NCBI GenBank assembly: GCA_006538405.1
Contig: BJKQ01000007.1
Coordinates: forward strand, 1,550,001-1,614,000
Direction: 5' to 3'
Origin: Hansfordia pulvinata
Taxonomy: Eukaryota; Ascomycota; Sordariomycetes; Xylariales
Length of the DNA: 64,000 bases
Part shown: in pieces, positions 32,757-44,103 of the stretch
How positions within the stretch are numbered: the first letter of the stretch is position 1
Layout: each line of letters begins with the position of its first letter
Notes under the pieces: model-generated
Seen by the model: only the letters and a program-made list of their open reading frames with translations
Databases searched by the model: none
What the model was told of the DNA's origin: nothing
Position numbers and translations under genes: made by a program

Positions 32757-34780
32757 TTTGGCGGCGTGTATGGCGTCTGGCAGAAGACGCGTAGAGGGCA
32801 AGGAGGGATGGGGAAATGGCAATGATGGAGGGGCAAGTGTCAATCAAGGGGAATAGCGAGGAAGGAGAGTCCAACGATGTCATAGAAAATGGGTACCGCC
32901 GGGCGTCTTATATCTGCTGGCGAGATCCTGATCGATATTCCCGATGGCGTACGGCGGCTAAGTCAAGAAACCCCCTCCTGTTGCTCCCGTCATGACAACA
33001 CGAGAAATTCCGATGTCATGTCCATCAACGGCGCGATCCTTGTACCTCGTCAGGGTTCGCCCCGGGCGAGAGGTACGAGTACTCGGACGGAGGCCGTTGC
33101 GCGATAAGGGGGGCCCGTCGGCTCAATGCTAGTCACCTAGTTGCCACCCTCATCGAATCCAACACCGAGATCACTCAATGAGAGTGGGCCTTCGGCAACG
33201 CCTCAAACGCCCGTCGACCTCATGGGCATGGTCTTTCCGGATTGCGTGGTATCATGGTTTGGGCCTCCAGGCGAGTTCAGATTACCGTCGGAAGGAGGGC
33301 GCCCCATTGAGCTGCAGGAGGGCCCAGAAAAGCGAGGGCGAATCAGAGAGTGCCCGCGAGAAGAGCCGCAACCCAGGCTTCATGCTCGCCGGCGGCATCG
33401 CACCCAGCATGATCCTGAAGCCCTGACGTCATCTGGAGGATCCAGTACGGGTCCGGCGCCAGGCGGCGCATAGGAGGGGGTGGGTCTCCTTGTCAGACGG
33501 GTGGACGGATGGGCGAGAACAAGGCGAGGGCACTCCAGTCGTACGTGCTTGTATGGAGTACTCGTAGGTAGACAGACAGACAGGCACAGCAGGCCATGGC
33601 GGGACGTTGTACTCTCGCAGCAGCTGTTCGGAGCTGCCCTGCACGGCGGAGGGCTGAACCAGGGGGGGTCCTGCAGAGGCGAAGGCTTCTATTTCGGTGG
33701 TGAGAACCCCTCAGTCACGGCCGGGTGCGCGACGTCACTGTGCTGTGCCTGGACGACAAGTGTCAGGCCTTGCTGCGGGACTATGCTCGCTAGCCGGCCG
33801 CGAGAATTTTCAGCGGGTGGGTCGACGACAGCGCTATACTCTTGTCGGCGCGCAGAGAGGCCGTCCGGCAGTCAGGCCCAGTTATCGTGAGCCCCTCGCG
33901 CACGGCCATTGGCGTGTTCCTGTCCCGGTCGACGCAAACTAGAGGGGACGCGGGGCTTGGCAGCGCATGCTGTGGCCCGGCTTCACATGCTTTGCGTGAA
34001 TCAATGATCTGTAGCCATGACGACGATCGTGTCAAGCTGGGGGGCTGGCGGCCGGAGCGAAGGGTGGTACTCGTACGCGGCGGGCGTGGTGGCGGGTTGC
34101 CTGATGCCGCCTGTTGGCCAAATCGTATCGAGTGAGCGGCTTGCCCGGTCCGGAGGAGACAGCCCTGGAGGCTGGAGGAGAGGAGGGTTGGAGGGGTCGC
34201 AGGAGGAGGGGTAATGAGCGAACGAGGGGCGGCGAGGCAAAACCGGCCCCAGGGAGGATCGGGATGAGGCCCAGGGAATCGGCAAGACATCGCCCATCGC
34301 GACCGGCTGGGCCCCAGCGCCCAGACACAGACACACAGACCCTCAGACAATAACGAGGGACGGAAGGGGGCGAGGCGAGATGATGAGACGAGGAGGGGAA
34401 AGCAGAGGAGGGGCGATGAGTGGGCCGTGGCCGTGGTGTTGCGTGTTGCGCGTTGCGAATGGAGCGGTGCTCCTGCCTGTCGTCCCCGTAGCCGGGCGTG
34501 CCTGCCACGCGCCCTCGTCTGGTTGGCCGTGCCTGCCGCGCGACCCCTAAGCCCATCATGATGTAATTCCACAATTTTCGCCCAGGCCATCGGTCCCCGT
34601 CATCCCCGGCGAGAACCGCGGCTTGACAGGACAGCTCATGGGCAGTACTCGTGCGCGAGGTGCGTAGGCAGTCTTCGCTCTCTCTTAAGACAGCACCCCG
34701 CTTCGACTGCCCTCCTCTCCATCACCTCATCCAACACCCTCTACGACACTCAGCAGAACGCAGAGACACCACACGCGAAA
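32757..34780. other. intergenic region
   Basis: This is a divergent promoter region between the HAD hydrolase (-) and the aldo-keto reductase (+). TACTCGTA/TACGAGTA words occur at 33074, 33559 and 34068. A 266-codon minus-strand frame at 33790-34590 lacks any motif and is not called. The last 80 bases are a CT/CA-rich leader. Confidence 0.5.
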
Positions 34781-35877
34781 ATGGCAGCCAAACTCACTCA
34801 GGACGGCAACAAGACCGTTTACAAGCTCTCCAATGGCGGTAAGTGATCCAGCTCTATCCTACTCGTCGACCCCTCTTGAACCATCGCATCTGACTTTCCC
34901 TTCCAGTCCAGGTTCCTGGCCTAGGCTTCGGCACCTTCGCCAACGAGGGCGCTGTTGGCGAAACCAAGAAGGCCGTCACCTGCGCTCTGGAGGCCGGCTA
35001 CCGACACCTCGACTGCGCTTGGTTTTACGGCAACGAGGCCGAGGTCGGTGTGGCCGTGAAGGAGTTTCTCGCCGCCCACCCCGAAGTCACCCGCAAGGAT
35101 ATCTTCATCTGCACTAAGGTCTGGAACCACCTGCACGAGCCCGAAGACGTCAAGTGGTCGATTGACAACTCGTTGGAAAACTTCGGCCTTGACTACGTTG
35201 ACCTTTTCCTCGTCCACTGGCCCATTGCCGCCGAGAAGGTGCCCGACGAGAACAAGGGATTCGTGCCTAAGCTAGGAGCCGACGGAAAGTACGTCATCAA
35301 GCACGAACTCACCAAGAACCCCAGGGAGACATGGAGGGCCATGGAGAAGCTTTACGAGGAAGGCAAAGCCAAGGCCATTGGTGTATCCAACTGGTCGACC
35401 GCCGACCTGGACTCTATGTTTGCCTGGACCGGCGCCGATGCCCTGAAGGTCTCCCCCATGGTCAACCAGATTGAAGTGCACCCTTTCCTGCCCAACGAGA
35501 AGCTTGTCAAGTACTGCCAGGACAAGAACATCCTGGTGGCAGCATACTCGCCTCTGGGCTCCCAGGACCAGGTCCCCAACACGGGCGAGAAGGTTCGCAC
35601 CAACGTTGTGCTCAACGAGACTGCCGAGAAGAGCGGTCTTACTCTGGCCCAGCTGCTCCTCGCGTGGGGTTTGCGCCGCGGCTACGCGGTCCTCCCCAAG
35701 AGCTCCACCCCCTCTCGCATTGAGAGCAACTTCCAGGTGCCCGAGATTAGCGACTCGGACTTCGAGGCGGTTCAGAGCGTGGCCAAGGGCCGTCACACCC
35801 GCTTTGTCAACATGAAGGACACCTTTGGCTACGACCCTTACTCGGTGGACGTCGACGCTCCCGACTACAAGGCCTAA
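34781..35877 (+). CDS. aldo-keto reductase
   Basis: Two exons, 34781-34838 and 34907-35877, are joined by a 68-nt intron (GTAAGT...TTCCAG). They give 342 residues. The AKR signature is complete: YRHLDCAWFYGNEAEVG with catalytic Asp55 and Tyr60, Lys90 in ICTKVWNH, and His123 in DLFLVHWP. Later come KAIGVSNWS, QIEVHPFLPNEKLVKYC and the NADP(H)-site LPKSSTPSRIESNF. It should reduce aldehydes or ketones, possibly sugars (D-galacturonate, glycerol or xylose type), with NADPH in the cytosol. The substrate cannot be set from sequence alone. The start follows GCGAAAATGGC, a strong fungal context. Confidence 0.95.
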
Positions 35878-37561
35878 TTTTGTTGAGCGATAATATACCC
35901 CTGACTGGCGCGTGGACGCCTGGCCTTGGTTGGAATTGATGTTCTATGTATCCCCTTTCCTCACGCCGAGCGAGACGACGTTTGATGAATGTCCACTAGA
36001 TCAACAATACAAAAGTAACCGGTATCTTTCCGATTGGTTGCGCGCCAGGTGTCAACGCTTAGCCCTTGAACTGCCGATCGAATGGTATGCGGAGGTTTCA
36101 GCCTCAACGTGTTCGTGAGGAGAAATAAGCCGCATCCCGGCAAACCGCGCCGGATCTCCGCACCGACGTGTCACAGAGCCCTGGCAATGTGTACACAACT
36201 GTCATTATTTCGTTCACCGAGATGTAGCGACAATCGAAGATCTTGATCGATGCCCGATGGTACCCTACAAATGCATACCCAAGTGAATTTCGCCCGATCT
36301 GACCCATTCATAGTCATATTACCACACCGAGCCTCGTCAACGCCACCAAGCTACCCAGCTGGTTACAGGTCAATCACATTGACTCAGTGCCACGTACCTG
36401 GGTTATGGTCTACTCGTAGCTCAGACCAGATGTATGGTTTGAACAGAGCGCAGTCAAGCCTCGATGCGAGATTTCAGACATCTCGGGCTGCTCAGGCTTC
36501 ACCGGCACAGCTCGCTGGCAGTCAGAGCTTGCAGCCAGGCGACTCGGGATCAAAATGACAGGCAGACCAGCGACGGTGGCCTTGTGGCAAGCACATGCAT
36601 CGGGACATTCCCATTACTCGCGGAAGCTTGGTCTTGAAAGCTTCTCGGCTATGTGCAAATTTGTCTAGCGGTAGACCGAGTCAAGTACAGAGCTATCGAG
36701 CTCTGCATTTCGGGGTCCACCACCGTTCCGAGTAGCTGGCGTCTGGCGCTGGCGGAAGGCCCCGTCGTGGTGCTTAATCGTTCGAGTCATTGCGCCATCC
36801 GAACGAGGGCTAGAGCTTACAGTCAAACCATCATAGCTTCGAATGAGAAGAACGAACTGGATGGCAAGGACTTTCTGGGAAAAGAGACTAGTATCAAGGG
36901 AAGATATTGGCAGGATCTGAATCGTGGAGCGGGATTGACTTTGCTGAACGGTCGAGGGTGAATCCAGATGCTGACTGGCCACGAGGATGGATGCGAGTTC
37001 CCGTCGCGCCGCAATCCAAGTCTCAGTCGAAAGTATCGGCGAACCGGGATTCGCTTGCGACAGTTTACCTTTGCGATCTCCCAGGGGCTTTCAACTCGCC
37101 ACACCTCACTGTAGCGCTGTGGCATAATTGCGCAGAAAAGGTGTCGCCAATCAGGCTAAGGTGTCATCTATCAGAGGCTTTCACGCTCGCGAATGTCGTT
37201 GAAGCCCGATGTCGTTGAAGTCCGGGTGCTTGATCAAACCATACGGATTGATGGTTATATGATTCTTGTTGCCACAAGAAGTTGACAATCACCATCCATT
37301 ACCATATATGCACTGCATCCTCTCAACTGAGAGCTATCATTCAACCTGTTTCGACTTCCAGCCATTAGACTGGGAGGCACAAATGCTGCATCCTACGTTC
37401 AAGCCACATGGAATACCGTGAGTGTATCATTCAGCATATTTGCCGGATCAATTAGTGGTGTACCGTAGCCTCGTGGCCCAATGCTTTGCCTAGTTTCGTG
37501 AAACTGAGAAAGGCCAGTCAGGGTTTCTCCTGAGAGGTGTAATGCAAATGATATTGTCCAT
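35878..37561. other. intergenic region
   Basis: It lies between the 3' ends of the aldo-keto reductase (+) and TRM61 (-). The sequence is less GC-rich than the flanking genes. One TACTCGTA word is at 36411-36418. No supportable gene. Confidence 0.5.
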
Positions 37562-39082
37562 CTATGTCTGGGCCGAAGGAGCCGTCCCAGCTGGCTTGGG
37601 AGCTTCAGCCTTCTTTCGCTTCTTTCCCTTGAGAAGCTCGCGTTTCTCTTGCTTGCGAGCCTCTTTATCCAGACTGCCAATGACCTTGGTCTCCTTGCCA
37701 CAGGGCAGCGCGCTGTAAGCAGCAGCTTCTTGCTCCTCCGTCCACTCCTGGGGTAAAACTGCGAAGACCAGGTACGAAGTGTGCGTCTTGATCTCAGTCT
37801 CGGTGCGGTGCACTAGCCGCCCCGCCATCCAGGGCTTGGTAGATGAACCATCTGCCGGCTCGGAATTGTCTCCGACATCGAGTTTCCCGTTCGAAATGCT
37901 CCCCTCTTGGAATTCATCGACGTCCATGTCATCTTCGTTCTTGGCGTCCGTGTCATCTTCCTTCTTCGGCTGCCCGTGAAACTCCTTGAATCGGCTCTCG
38001 ACCTCTTTCAATCGGGCAATGGCCTCGGTGACATTGGCCGGTGCCGAGCTGGCCCCTCGCTCCGTGGGCACATCCAGGCCCATGCGGTCACGCGCAACGT
38101 TGATTTTTCTATGCGCCACCTCGACCATCTCAATATCCATCCATCCCAGGCGGCGCATAGCTTCCACTGTTCTCGTGACCTGTTCGATGCATGGCGAAAA
38201 GGTGCATAAGTACACGCTTCGATCCACGCGCAGAGGCGATACCCATTCCCTCTCGGGATCTTGCTTGGAAACATCTCCTTGGGGGTCCATCTCTGAAGGC
38301 TGAGGTCTTCGGCGGGACAGATGTGGCAGTGCGCGCCAGGGCGCCGGCAGATCCAAGAAAACACACTCGGCCTCGGGGCTCGCGCCGTCGACGAGGAACC
38401 CTTCGTTGTAGACGTCGCGGTGAGTCAAGTGCACCAGCTCGTCAAGGTCATGGGCCTTTATCTCCTCCTTCATCTTGTAGTACCGTGACTCGTCGAACTC
38501 GAAGCTGAAGACCTTGCCGCGACCCGCATCGTCGGCTTCGGGGTAGCCGTTGTAGACCGCGCGCACCGACGCGTGCGTGAAGCTGCCGCTGCCAGCGCCG
38601 GCCTCGATGATCTTCATGCCCGGCCTCGCGCGGATGCGGTGCAGAATGTAGCTGTAGTCGGGCGTGTAGACCACCTGCGTCCTGTGCGGCAAGCTGGTGG
38701 TCCAGATCTCGGGCGTCGGAGGGAGCAGGTGTATGAAGCCACTCGAGGCCTGCGTGAGCGGCTTCTGCTGCTTCAGGCCCTCAGCTTGATCCTGGGAGGC
38801 ATCGTCGGAGGCCGCCTGCTCCAGCTTGCGCTTTCTGCCTCGGGAGCCGGTGTCGACGATGGATGCTCTGACCTGAGAGCCCCATGGTACGTTGAGCAGG
38901 GTGGAGTGTGGGAACGAGCCGAACCGGGTGTTGATGACAGCGCCCTCGGCATAGCCATCCACATTGCCATCCGCATCTTTCAGATACACAGGCTGTAGGT
39001 TGTCGCGTGAGAGATGGACCAGAGCCAGGCCGTTTGGGGATGTCCTGGACCCAGGGTCGAGAAATGGGGATATTTTGGCCAT
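37562..39082 (-). CDS. trm61: tRNA (adenine58-N1)-methyltransferase catalytic subunit
   Basis: A single exon encodes 506 residues. An N-terminal beta domain (about 1-75) includes INTRFGSFPHS. It is followed by a low-complexity insertion and then QVVYTPDYSYIL. The SAM-binding motif I is IIEAGAGSGSFTH at ~158-170, with downstream motifs VFSFEFDESRYYKMKEE, HRDVYNEGF and AECVFLDLPAPW. This is the GCD14/TRM61 layout. With TRM6 it makes m1A58 in nuclear tRNA, including initiator tRNA. The long acidic insert (DDTDAKNEDDMDVDE) and basic C-terminal tail (KGKKRKKAEAPK) are usual in filamentous fungi. It is divergent from cysteinyl-tRNA synthetase. Confidence 0.95.
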   Translation of the reverse strand: MAKISPFLDPGSRTSPNGLALVHLSRDNLQPVYLKDADGNVDGYAEGAVINTRFGSFPHSTLLNVPWGSQVRASIVDTGSRGRKRKLEQAASDDASQDQAEGLKQQKPLTQASSGFIHLLPPTPEIWTTSLPHRTQVVYTPDYSYILHRIRARPGMKIIEAGAGSGSFTHASVRAVYNGYPEADDAGRGKVFSFEFDESRYYKMKEEIKAHDLDELVHLTHRDVYNEGFLVDGASPEAECVFLDLPAPWRALPHLSRRRPQPSEMDPQGDVSKQDPEREWVSPLRVDRSVYLCTFSPCIEQVTRTVEAMRRLGWMDIEMVEVAHRKINVARDRMGLDVPTERGASSAPANVTEAIARLKEVESRFKEFHGQPKKEDDTDAKNEDDMDVDEFQEGSISNGKLDVGDNSEPADGSSTKPWMAGRLVHRTETEIKTHTSYLVFAVLPQEWTEEQEAAAYSALPCGKETKVIGSLDKEARKQEKRELLKGKKRKKAEAPKPAGTAPSAQT

Positions 39083-39940
39083 CTCGCGATGACCCTGTAT
39101 CTAGCGCCGGAAGGCTGAAAGCATCGAGGGCTGGCTGGTGCGAGCGCAGGATTTTCCGCAGCAGGAATGATTGCTGTGCCGTACTCTTTGCGACGCTCGT
39201 GATGCTCAATTGATACTGGAGCTGATTGTTCTTTTTATGGCGTCTATGGCCAAAGACTGGAAGAAAAAAAGAGAAGCACTGACGATAGGTGAAGTGAGAC
39301 CAGCTGGGCTAACCTCTATCTGGTTAGATACCCAGAAGTAGCGATGGAGCTCAAGGTACATGGGCGGGTCGCGACACTGCCACGGACTGGGAACGACTTC
39401 GCACTTCCACTGTCTGCATCTCGTGCGCATGTACTCGTACTCCAGGCGCGGTTCCTTCTTTAGAGACCGACGTGGAACAGTACCCGTAAGCCAATGTCCG
39501 TTTCGATCAATTCGCGGCGGCTGTGTGCCTTCTGTGCTTACTTCACAACAGCATCCTCTCTCTGCAGATCAGTAGCGCTACTTTCTCGCGCAGTATTAAC
39601 CTATGTCCCTTCCCTTACTCGAAGCGCCTCTTGGGGGCATAAACACCTAATACGCTTGATGTGGTCGACTCACCAGGAGCACGAGTTTCTCATCACAAGA
39701 TCGCGCAAGGCTGCCTCTGAATAGAGGGGTAAGGGCGCTTTCTGACTGCAGGGCGACGAGCTAAGCCTAACATAGATGGAGGGGTAGATGAGTTGAGTGG
39801 AGTCATCTGCGAGGCTGACACTGGCCGGGCGCTGTCATTGGCCCGTGCTCTTTCCCAGCGGACCAAGCGGCCTGTAAGAATCGGCGAACAATAGGAAGGT
39901 GCAGCAAGTCCCGAAAATGCAAGCGTGACTCAGATTGCGA
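39083..39940. other. divergent promoter region TRM61 / CysRS
   Basis: A bidirectional intergenic region between two tRNA-related genes, with one TACTCGTA word at 39432-39439. No gene is seen. Confidence 0.5.
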
Positions 39941-40213
39941 ATGGCCGCAACTGCGCGCTCCCTGACACGTCGCCTCCGCTTACTATCGCAGCCTCCATTT
40001 CATCGCCTCTCCTTTCCTCCATCTCCTCCCTGCCCCGGGCCATCGCATACATACCCTGCTCTCGGGCCCTTTGTCGCTCTCTCTCCTTCTTACTTCCACG
40101 GCGACTCCGCGTTCATGCGACTCCCGCTCACTCTCACACGACGACCCCTCCCCACTCGGCGTATTAGCACCCTCTACTGGTCATCACGGCGTCTTGCCAC
40201 GACCTTCGCGGCC
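39941..40213 (+). other. in-frame upstream extension of CysRS, probable mitochondrial presequence
   Basis: The CysRS frame is open for 91 codons upstream, with ATGs at 39941 and at about 40114. The extension from 40114 ([20 protein letters not shown]..) is rich in R, L, S and T without acidic residues until the downstream Met, a classic mitochondrial targeting sequence. Alternative starts would give mitochondrial and cytosolic enzyme from one gene, as known for several fungal synthetases. Confidence 0.6.
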
Positions 40214-42775
40214 ATGGACTCAATCAAGGTCCACAACTCGCTCAAGCCCGGGGCCCCGGTTCCCTTCGTGCCGATGCAGAAGGGTAAGGTCTCCTGGTAT
40301 GCCTGCGGCCCGACTGTCTACGACCAGAGCCACCTGGGACATGCGCGCAACTACGTGTCGACCGACATCATCCGTCGCATCCTCCTCTACTACTTCGGCT
40401 ATGACGTCAACTTTGTCATGAACTTCACCGATGTCGACGACAAGGTACGCAGCTTCGCAACCTCTGCGCCCCGGAAACGGAAAGGTACTGATGACTTGCT
40501 TGCTATAGATCATCTTGAAGGCCCGACGGCAACGACTTCTTGAGGAAGAAAGAAAGAAGAAATCCACCGACGACGATATCAAAACGCTGGGAAATGATGC
40601 CTTCCTGGCATACGCAAAGAACCTCCCACTCCTTCTGGTCGATTCATCGAAACCGGAAGGCAGTCTCAAACTCGATGCCGACAACTATCCCAAGCGAAGA
40701 GAGGCCTACGCCAAGGTTCTGGGCGGGGGCGCCCTGACAGACCAAGGCAAGCCTGGCGACGACGAAGCCAAAATCAAAATGCATATCGCCAACATGGATG
40801 CTGCGGCTGCTGCCATCAAGGCGAACAGAATCCTGGAAGACGCCGAGGAGATCCTGTTGCCGTTCCTGGACTCTCTTTACAAGGAGACCGTGGACACGAG
40901 CGACCAATCCATGTTCACGGATCTGACCAAATACATGGAGGGCGAATTCACCGACGACATGGTCGCTCTGAACGTGCTCCGACCAGATGTCGTGACGAGG
41001 GTCACCGACTATGTCCCGCAAATCGCCAAGTTCGTCGAGCAGATTGTCGACAAGGGCTTTGCTTACGAGTCGGAGGGATCCGTTTATTTCGACATTGCGG
41101 CATTTGAGAAGGGCGGCAACACGTATGCGCGTCTGCGGCCGGATAGCAGAAATGACAGGTCGCTGCAAGAGGAGGGTGAGGGCAGCCTCTCCAAGGGCCT
41201 GGGAGGCAAGAGGGGCGTGGGTGACTTCGCCTTGTGGAAGCAGTCCAAGGCGGGAGAGCCTTATTGGCCCAGCAAATGGGGCAACGGTCGCCCAGGCTGG
41301 CACATTGAGTGCTCTGTCATGGCATCCGATGTCCTTGGCGAGAAGATGGATATTCACTCTGGCGGTATTGACCTGGCGTTCCCCCATCACGACAACGAGC
41401 TGGCGCAGAGTGAAGCGTTCTACTGCCAGCACGGCCACGAGCACACTTGGGTTAACTACTTTTTGCACATGGGCCATCTCTCAATTTCGGGGTCGAAGAT
41501 GTCCAAGTCGCTGAAGAACTTCCAAACCATCAAAGACGCATTGGCCACAACCTACACAGCTCGCGCTATGCGCATCGTCTTCTTACTCGGGAGATGGAAC
41601 GATGGCGTCGAGATCTCCCCCGAGATGCGTACCCAGGCTGATAACTGGGAGAGTGCCGTCAACGTAAGGTCATCACACCTTTTTTCAAACATATTTTCAA
41701 ACTAACCAGCTTCTAGAACTTCTTCACGAATGTCAAGTCCCTGCTTGCTGAGGCTGGCGGCTCAGCTGCTCCAGTGAGCGTGGATGTGAGGAATCTCACG
41801 ATTAACGACGACAAGCCAGGCCAGAACCTCCTGTTGGATCTTGAGCAGGCCAAGGTGGATATGGAGACTGCGCTGACAAATTCATTCGACACGCCGGGAG
41901 CGATGCGGGCAATCGCCGAGGTCATTCGAAAAACCAATATTCACATCAGGGAGCAGAAGAATGAGGCGGACTTGCCTGCAATTGAAGCTGTGGCAAGATG
42001 GGTCACCAGGCTGGTTGGCATTCTGGGACTCGATGCGAACGCTCAGGCCCCCTATGATGGCCTGGGCTGGGCGCCTACGTCGGCCTCGCTCAATGTCGAC
42101 CCTGCAGAGGCTGTGAAGCCTTATCAAAGCGTATACGACAACATCATGTCGAACGTGCAGGCCCTTGAGCTATCAGCGTCTGAAACCCTGAGCAGCCTGC
42201 TCTCACAAACACCAACGGTCGAGTTCGACACCATTGTCAGCTCTGGGGTGAGAGATGTGGAGCAACTGTCGATGCCATTCCTCCGATCAGTCTCCAGAAT
42301 CCGGGATGAGCTTAGGCGCGTCGCTCCGTCATCCGCCCCTGAGATCAAGAAGGCCATTCTGGATCTGAGTGATCGCATTCGCGATTTCGATTTGACCAAC
42401 CTCGGCGTCTATCTGGATGACCGCTCGGATGGACAGCCATCCTTGATCAAATTCGTCCCTGCATCTGAACTGATTGCCGCGCGAGATGAGAAAACGGCAA
42501 GGGATGCCGAAAAAGCACGACAAAAAGAGGAGGCCCGTCGCGCCAAGGAGAAGGCCGACGAGGAGAAGTGGGCCAAAGCGAAGACTCCGCCTGAGGAAAT
42601 GTTCAAGACGGACGATCGCTATTCTGAATGGGATGCCGAGGGCATGCCGACTCGCATGAAGGACGGTAGTGACGTCCCCAAAGCTCAGGTCAAAAGATTA
42701 CGCAAAGATTGGGAGCGGCAAAAGAAGGCTCATGGGGAGTGGCAGACCAAGTTCGGTGCCGCGGAATCTGCGTGA
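40214..42775 (+). CDS. cysteinyl-tRNA synthetase
   Basis: Three exons, 40214-40444, 40509-41663 and 41717-42775, give 814 residues from the cytosolic-type start [10 protein letters not shown]. The class I signature is [19 protein letters not shown], with zinc-ligand Cys31 and the HIGH-type HLGH at 40-43. [13 protein letters not shown], the zinc-site [13 protein letters not shown] and [19 protein letters not shown] follow, then SKMSKSLKN at ~407. A eukaryote-type insertion (about 85-180) lies between the first two blocks, and a long coiled, K/E-rich C-terminal extension ends the protein. The enzyme charges tRNA-Cys. Introns of 64 and 53 nt are phase 0. The open upstream frame probably adds a mitochondrial presequence. 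Confidence 0.96.
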
Positions 42776-44103
42776 GGTGGTCATACGCGCAATGCTGCAG
42801 CATGGGCGCCTCGGACACACGATAGGATCAATGGACCGCTAGATTCGCTGCAGAAGAGCCGTTTACGGAATACTACTCGATGTTGTGATCTACGACGTAC
42901 ACCACGGCAACAAGATCAGCAAAGTATCCTCTCTGCGAAAGCAATCGACTCCTGGGTGGCTTCTAACCTCTCTCTATCGCGCGGAACCGTGACCTTGCCT
43001 CGTGGTTTCGGCCTCGGACTTATTGCATGTTTGGACTTGACGCCTTGTCCGGTTCTGCTGGTGTGGGCTCTGAGAACGTTGAGAATCGGAACCCCTGCGC
43101 TTCCCGCGCGGGGAATCAAAGAGCTCATCTGATAGGCTTTGTATCCCACCTTCGCCTGCAAGCGACAGCGTTATGAACATAGCGGCGGCTCGAGGCAGGC
43201 CACGGCTTCTTCCCCCATGCAAGAAGATCCAAGGGCTTTCGAGCACCAACAAATTGCGTTCTCTCGACCCGATCCTGACTCACGGACTCAAGTGTGAGCT
43301 TCAGGCCATGGTTCGCAGCTTGGCGGCTGGGTCCTACCCGTATTGGAGTACAGTAAAAACATCCCTGTGATGCTGACACTACGCTAGTTGGCTCGCCAAC
43401 CGAAAGACCAACCAACGAGGCCGAGCACTTTCCAATACCCACTCTTTAGGCGCTCGAGAGGACAGGACGAAGACGTGCATCTGCCCGCCATCAGGACGGG
43501 AGGGCCCGTCTTCAGAGCGGCAGGGCCCGTCTTCAGAGGGGGAGGGTCCGGAAATCTGCCCGACTTCAAAACCACCTGCCGTGCTAGCAGAACCCCCCTT
43601 CTTTGGCCAATCATACGAAGCACGCCGGTCTAGTTGCCGGCCGGCTCAACATGATACTAGCAAGGGTCCGTGTGGATACGGCGGTTCGACATGCAGGCTG
43701 GTTCTTGTGAGCGACCCTACAGGGGCGCTGGACCGTCCATGATGAAGCATTCGCAACCCCATCAGCAAGCTTCTCATTTGCTCGGAGGCCGTCCCGCTGC
43801 ACCTATCTTTATCCTTGCTTGTGCCCCGCGCGACACACGAGTAGGCGCAGTCTTCGGCGGCTGCAGAACAGGGTCGCCACGCAGACCGATCGCTTTCGCT
43901 GAAGATGCTTTCTCCGGAGCGTTTGATTCGTTTCTGGTGTAGCGGGCAGGACGCCATGGTGGCACCAAGGGGCCAAGCATATATGTGATAGATGCTCATG
44001 AGAGGCACCCGCGACGATATCCCCAAGTTCTGTGCACCCATTTCTATTCTTCGTTTTTCTCTCTTCTAGTTTCTTGAGATTTTGCTGGCCTGGTGCTGCC
44101 ATC
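42776..44103. other. intergenic region
   Basis: The 3' flank of CysRS and the promoter of the NLR gene. It holds a two-copy 21-bp tandem repeat at 43501-43541. No supportable gene. Confidence 0.5.
43501..43541 (+). repeat. two-copy ~21-bp tandem repeat
   Basis: AGGGCCCGTCTTCAGAG plus GGC or GGGG occurs twice in tandem (43501-43521 and 43522-43541). Confidence 0.85.

Noticed and set aside
31254..32825. 523-codon plus-strand open frame opposite the HAD hydrolase
   Set aside because: It is the antisense of a well-supported gene. High third-position GC leaves the reverse frame open, and its Val/Arg/Leu-rich composition has no motif.
33790..34590. 266-codon minus-strand open frame
   Set aside because: Low-complexity P/S/R composition, no domain, overlaps other open frames and lies in a promoter region.
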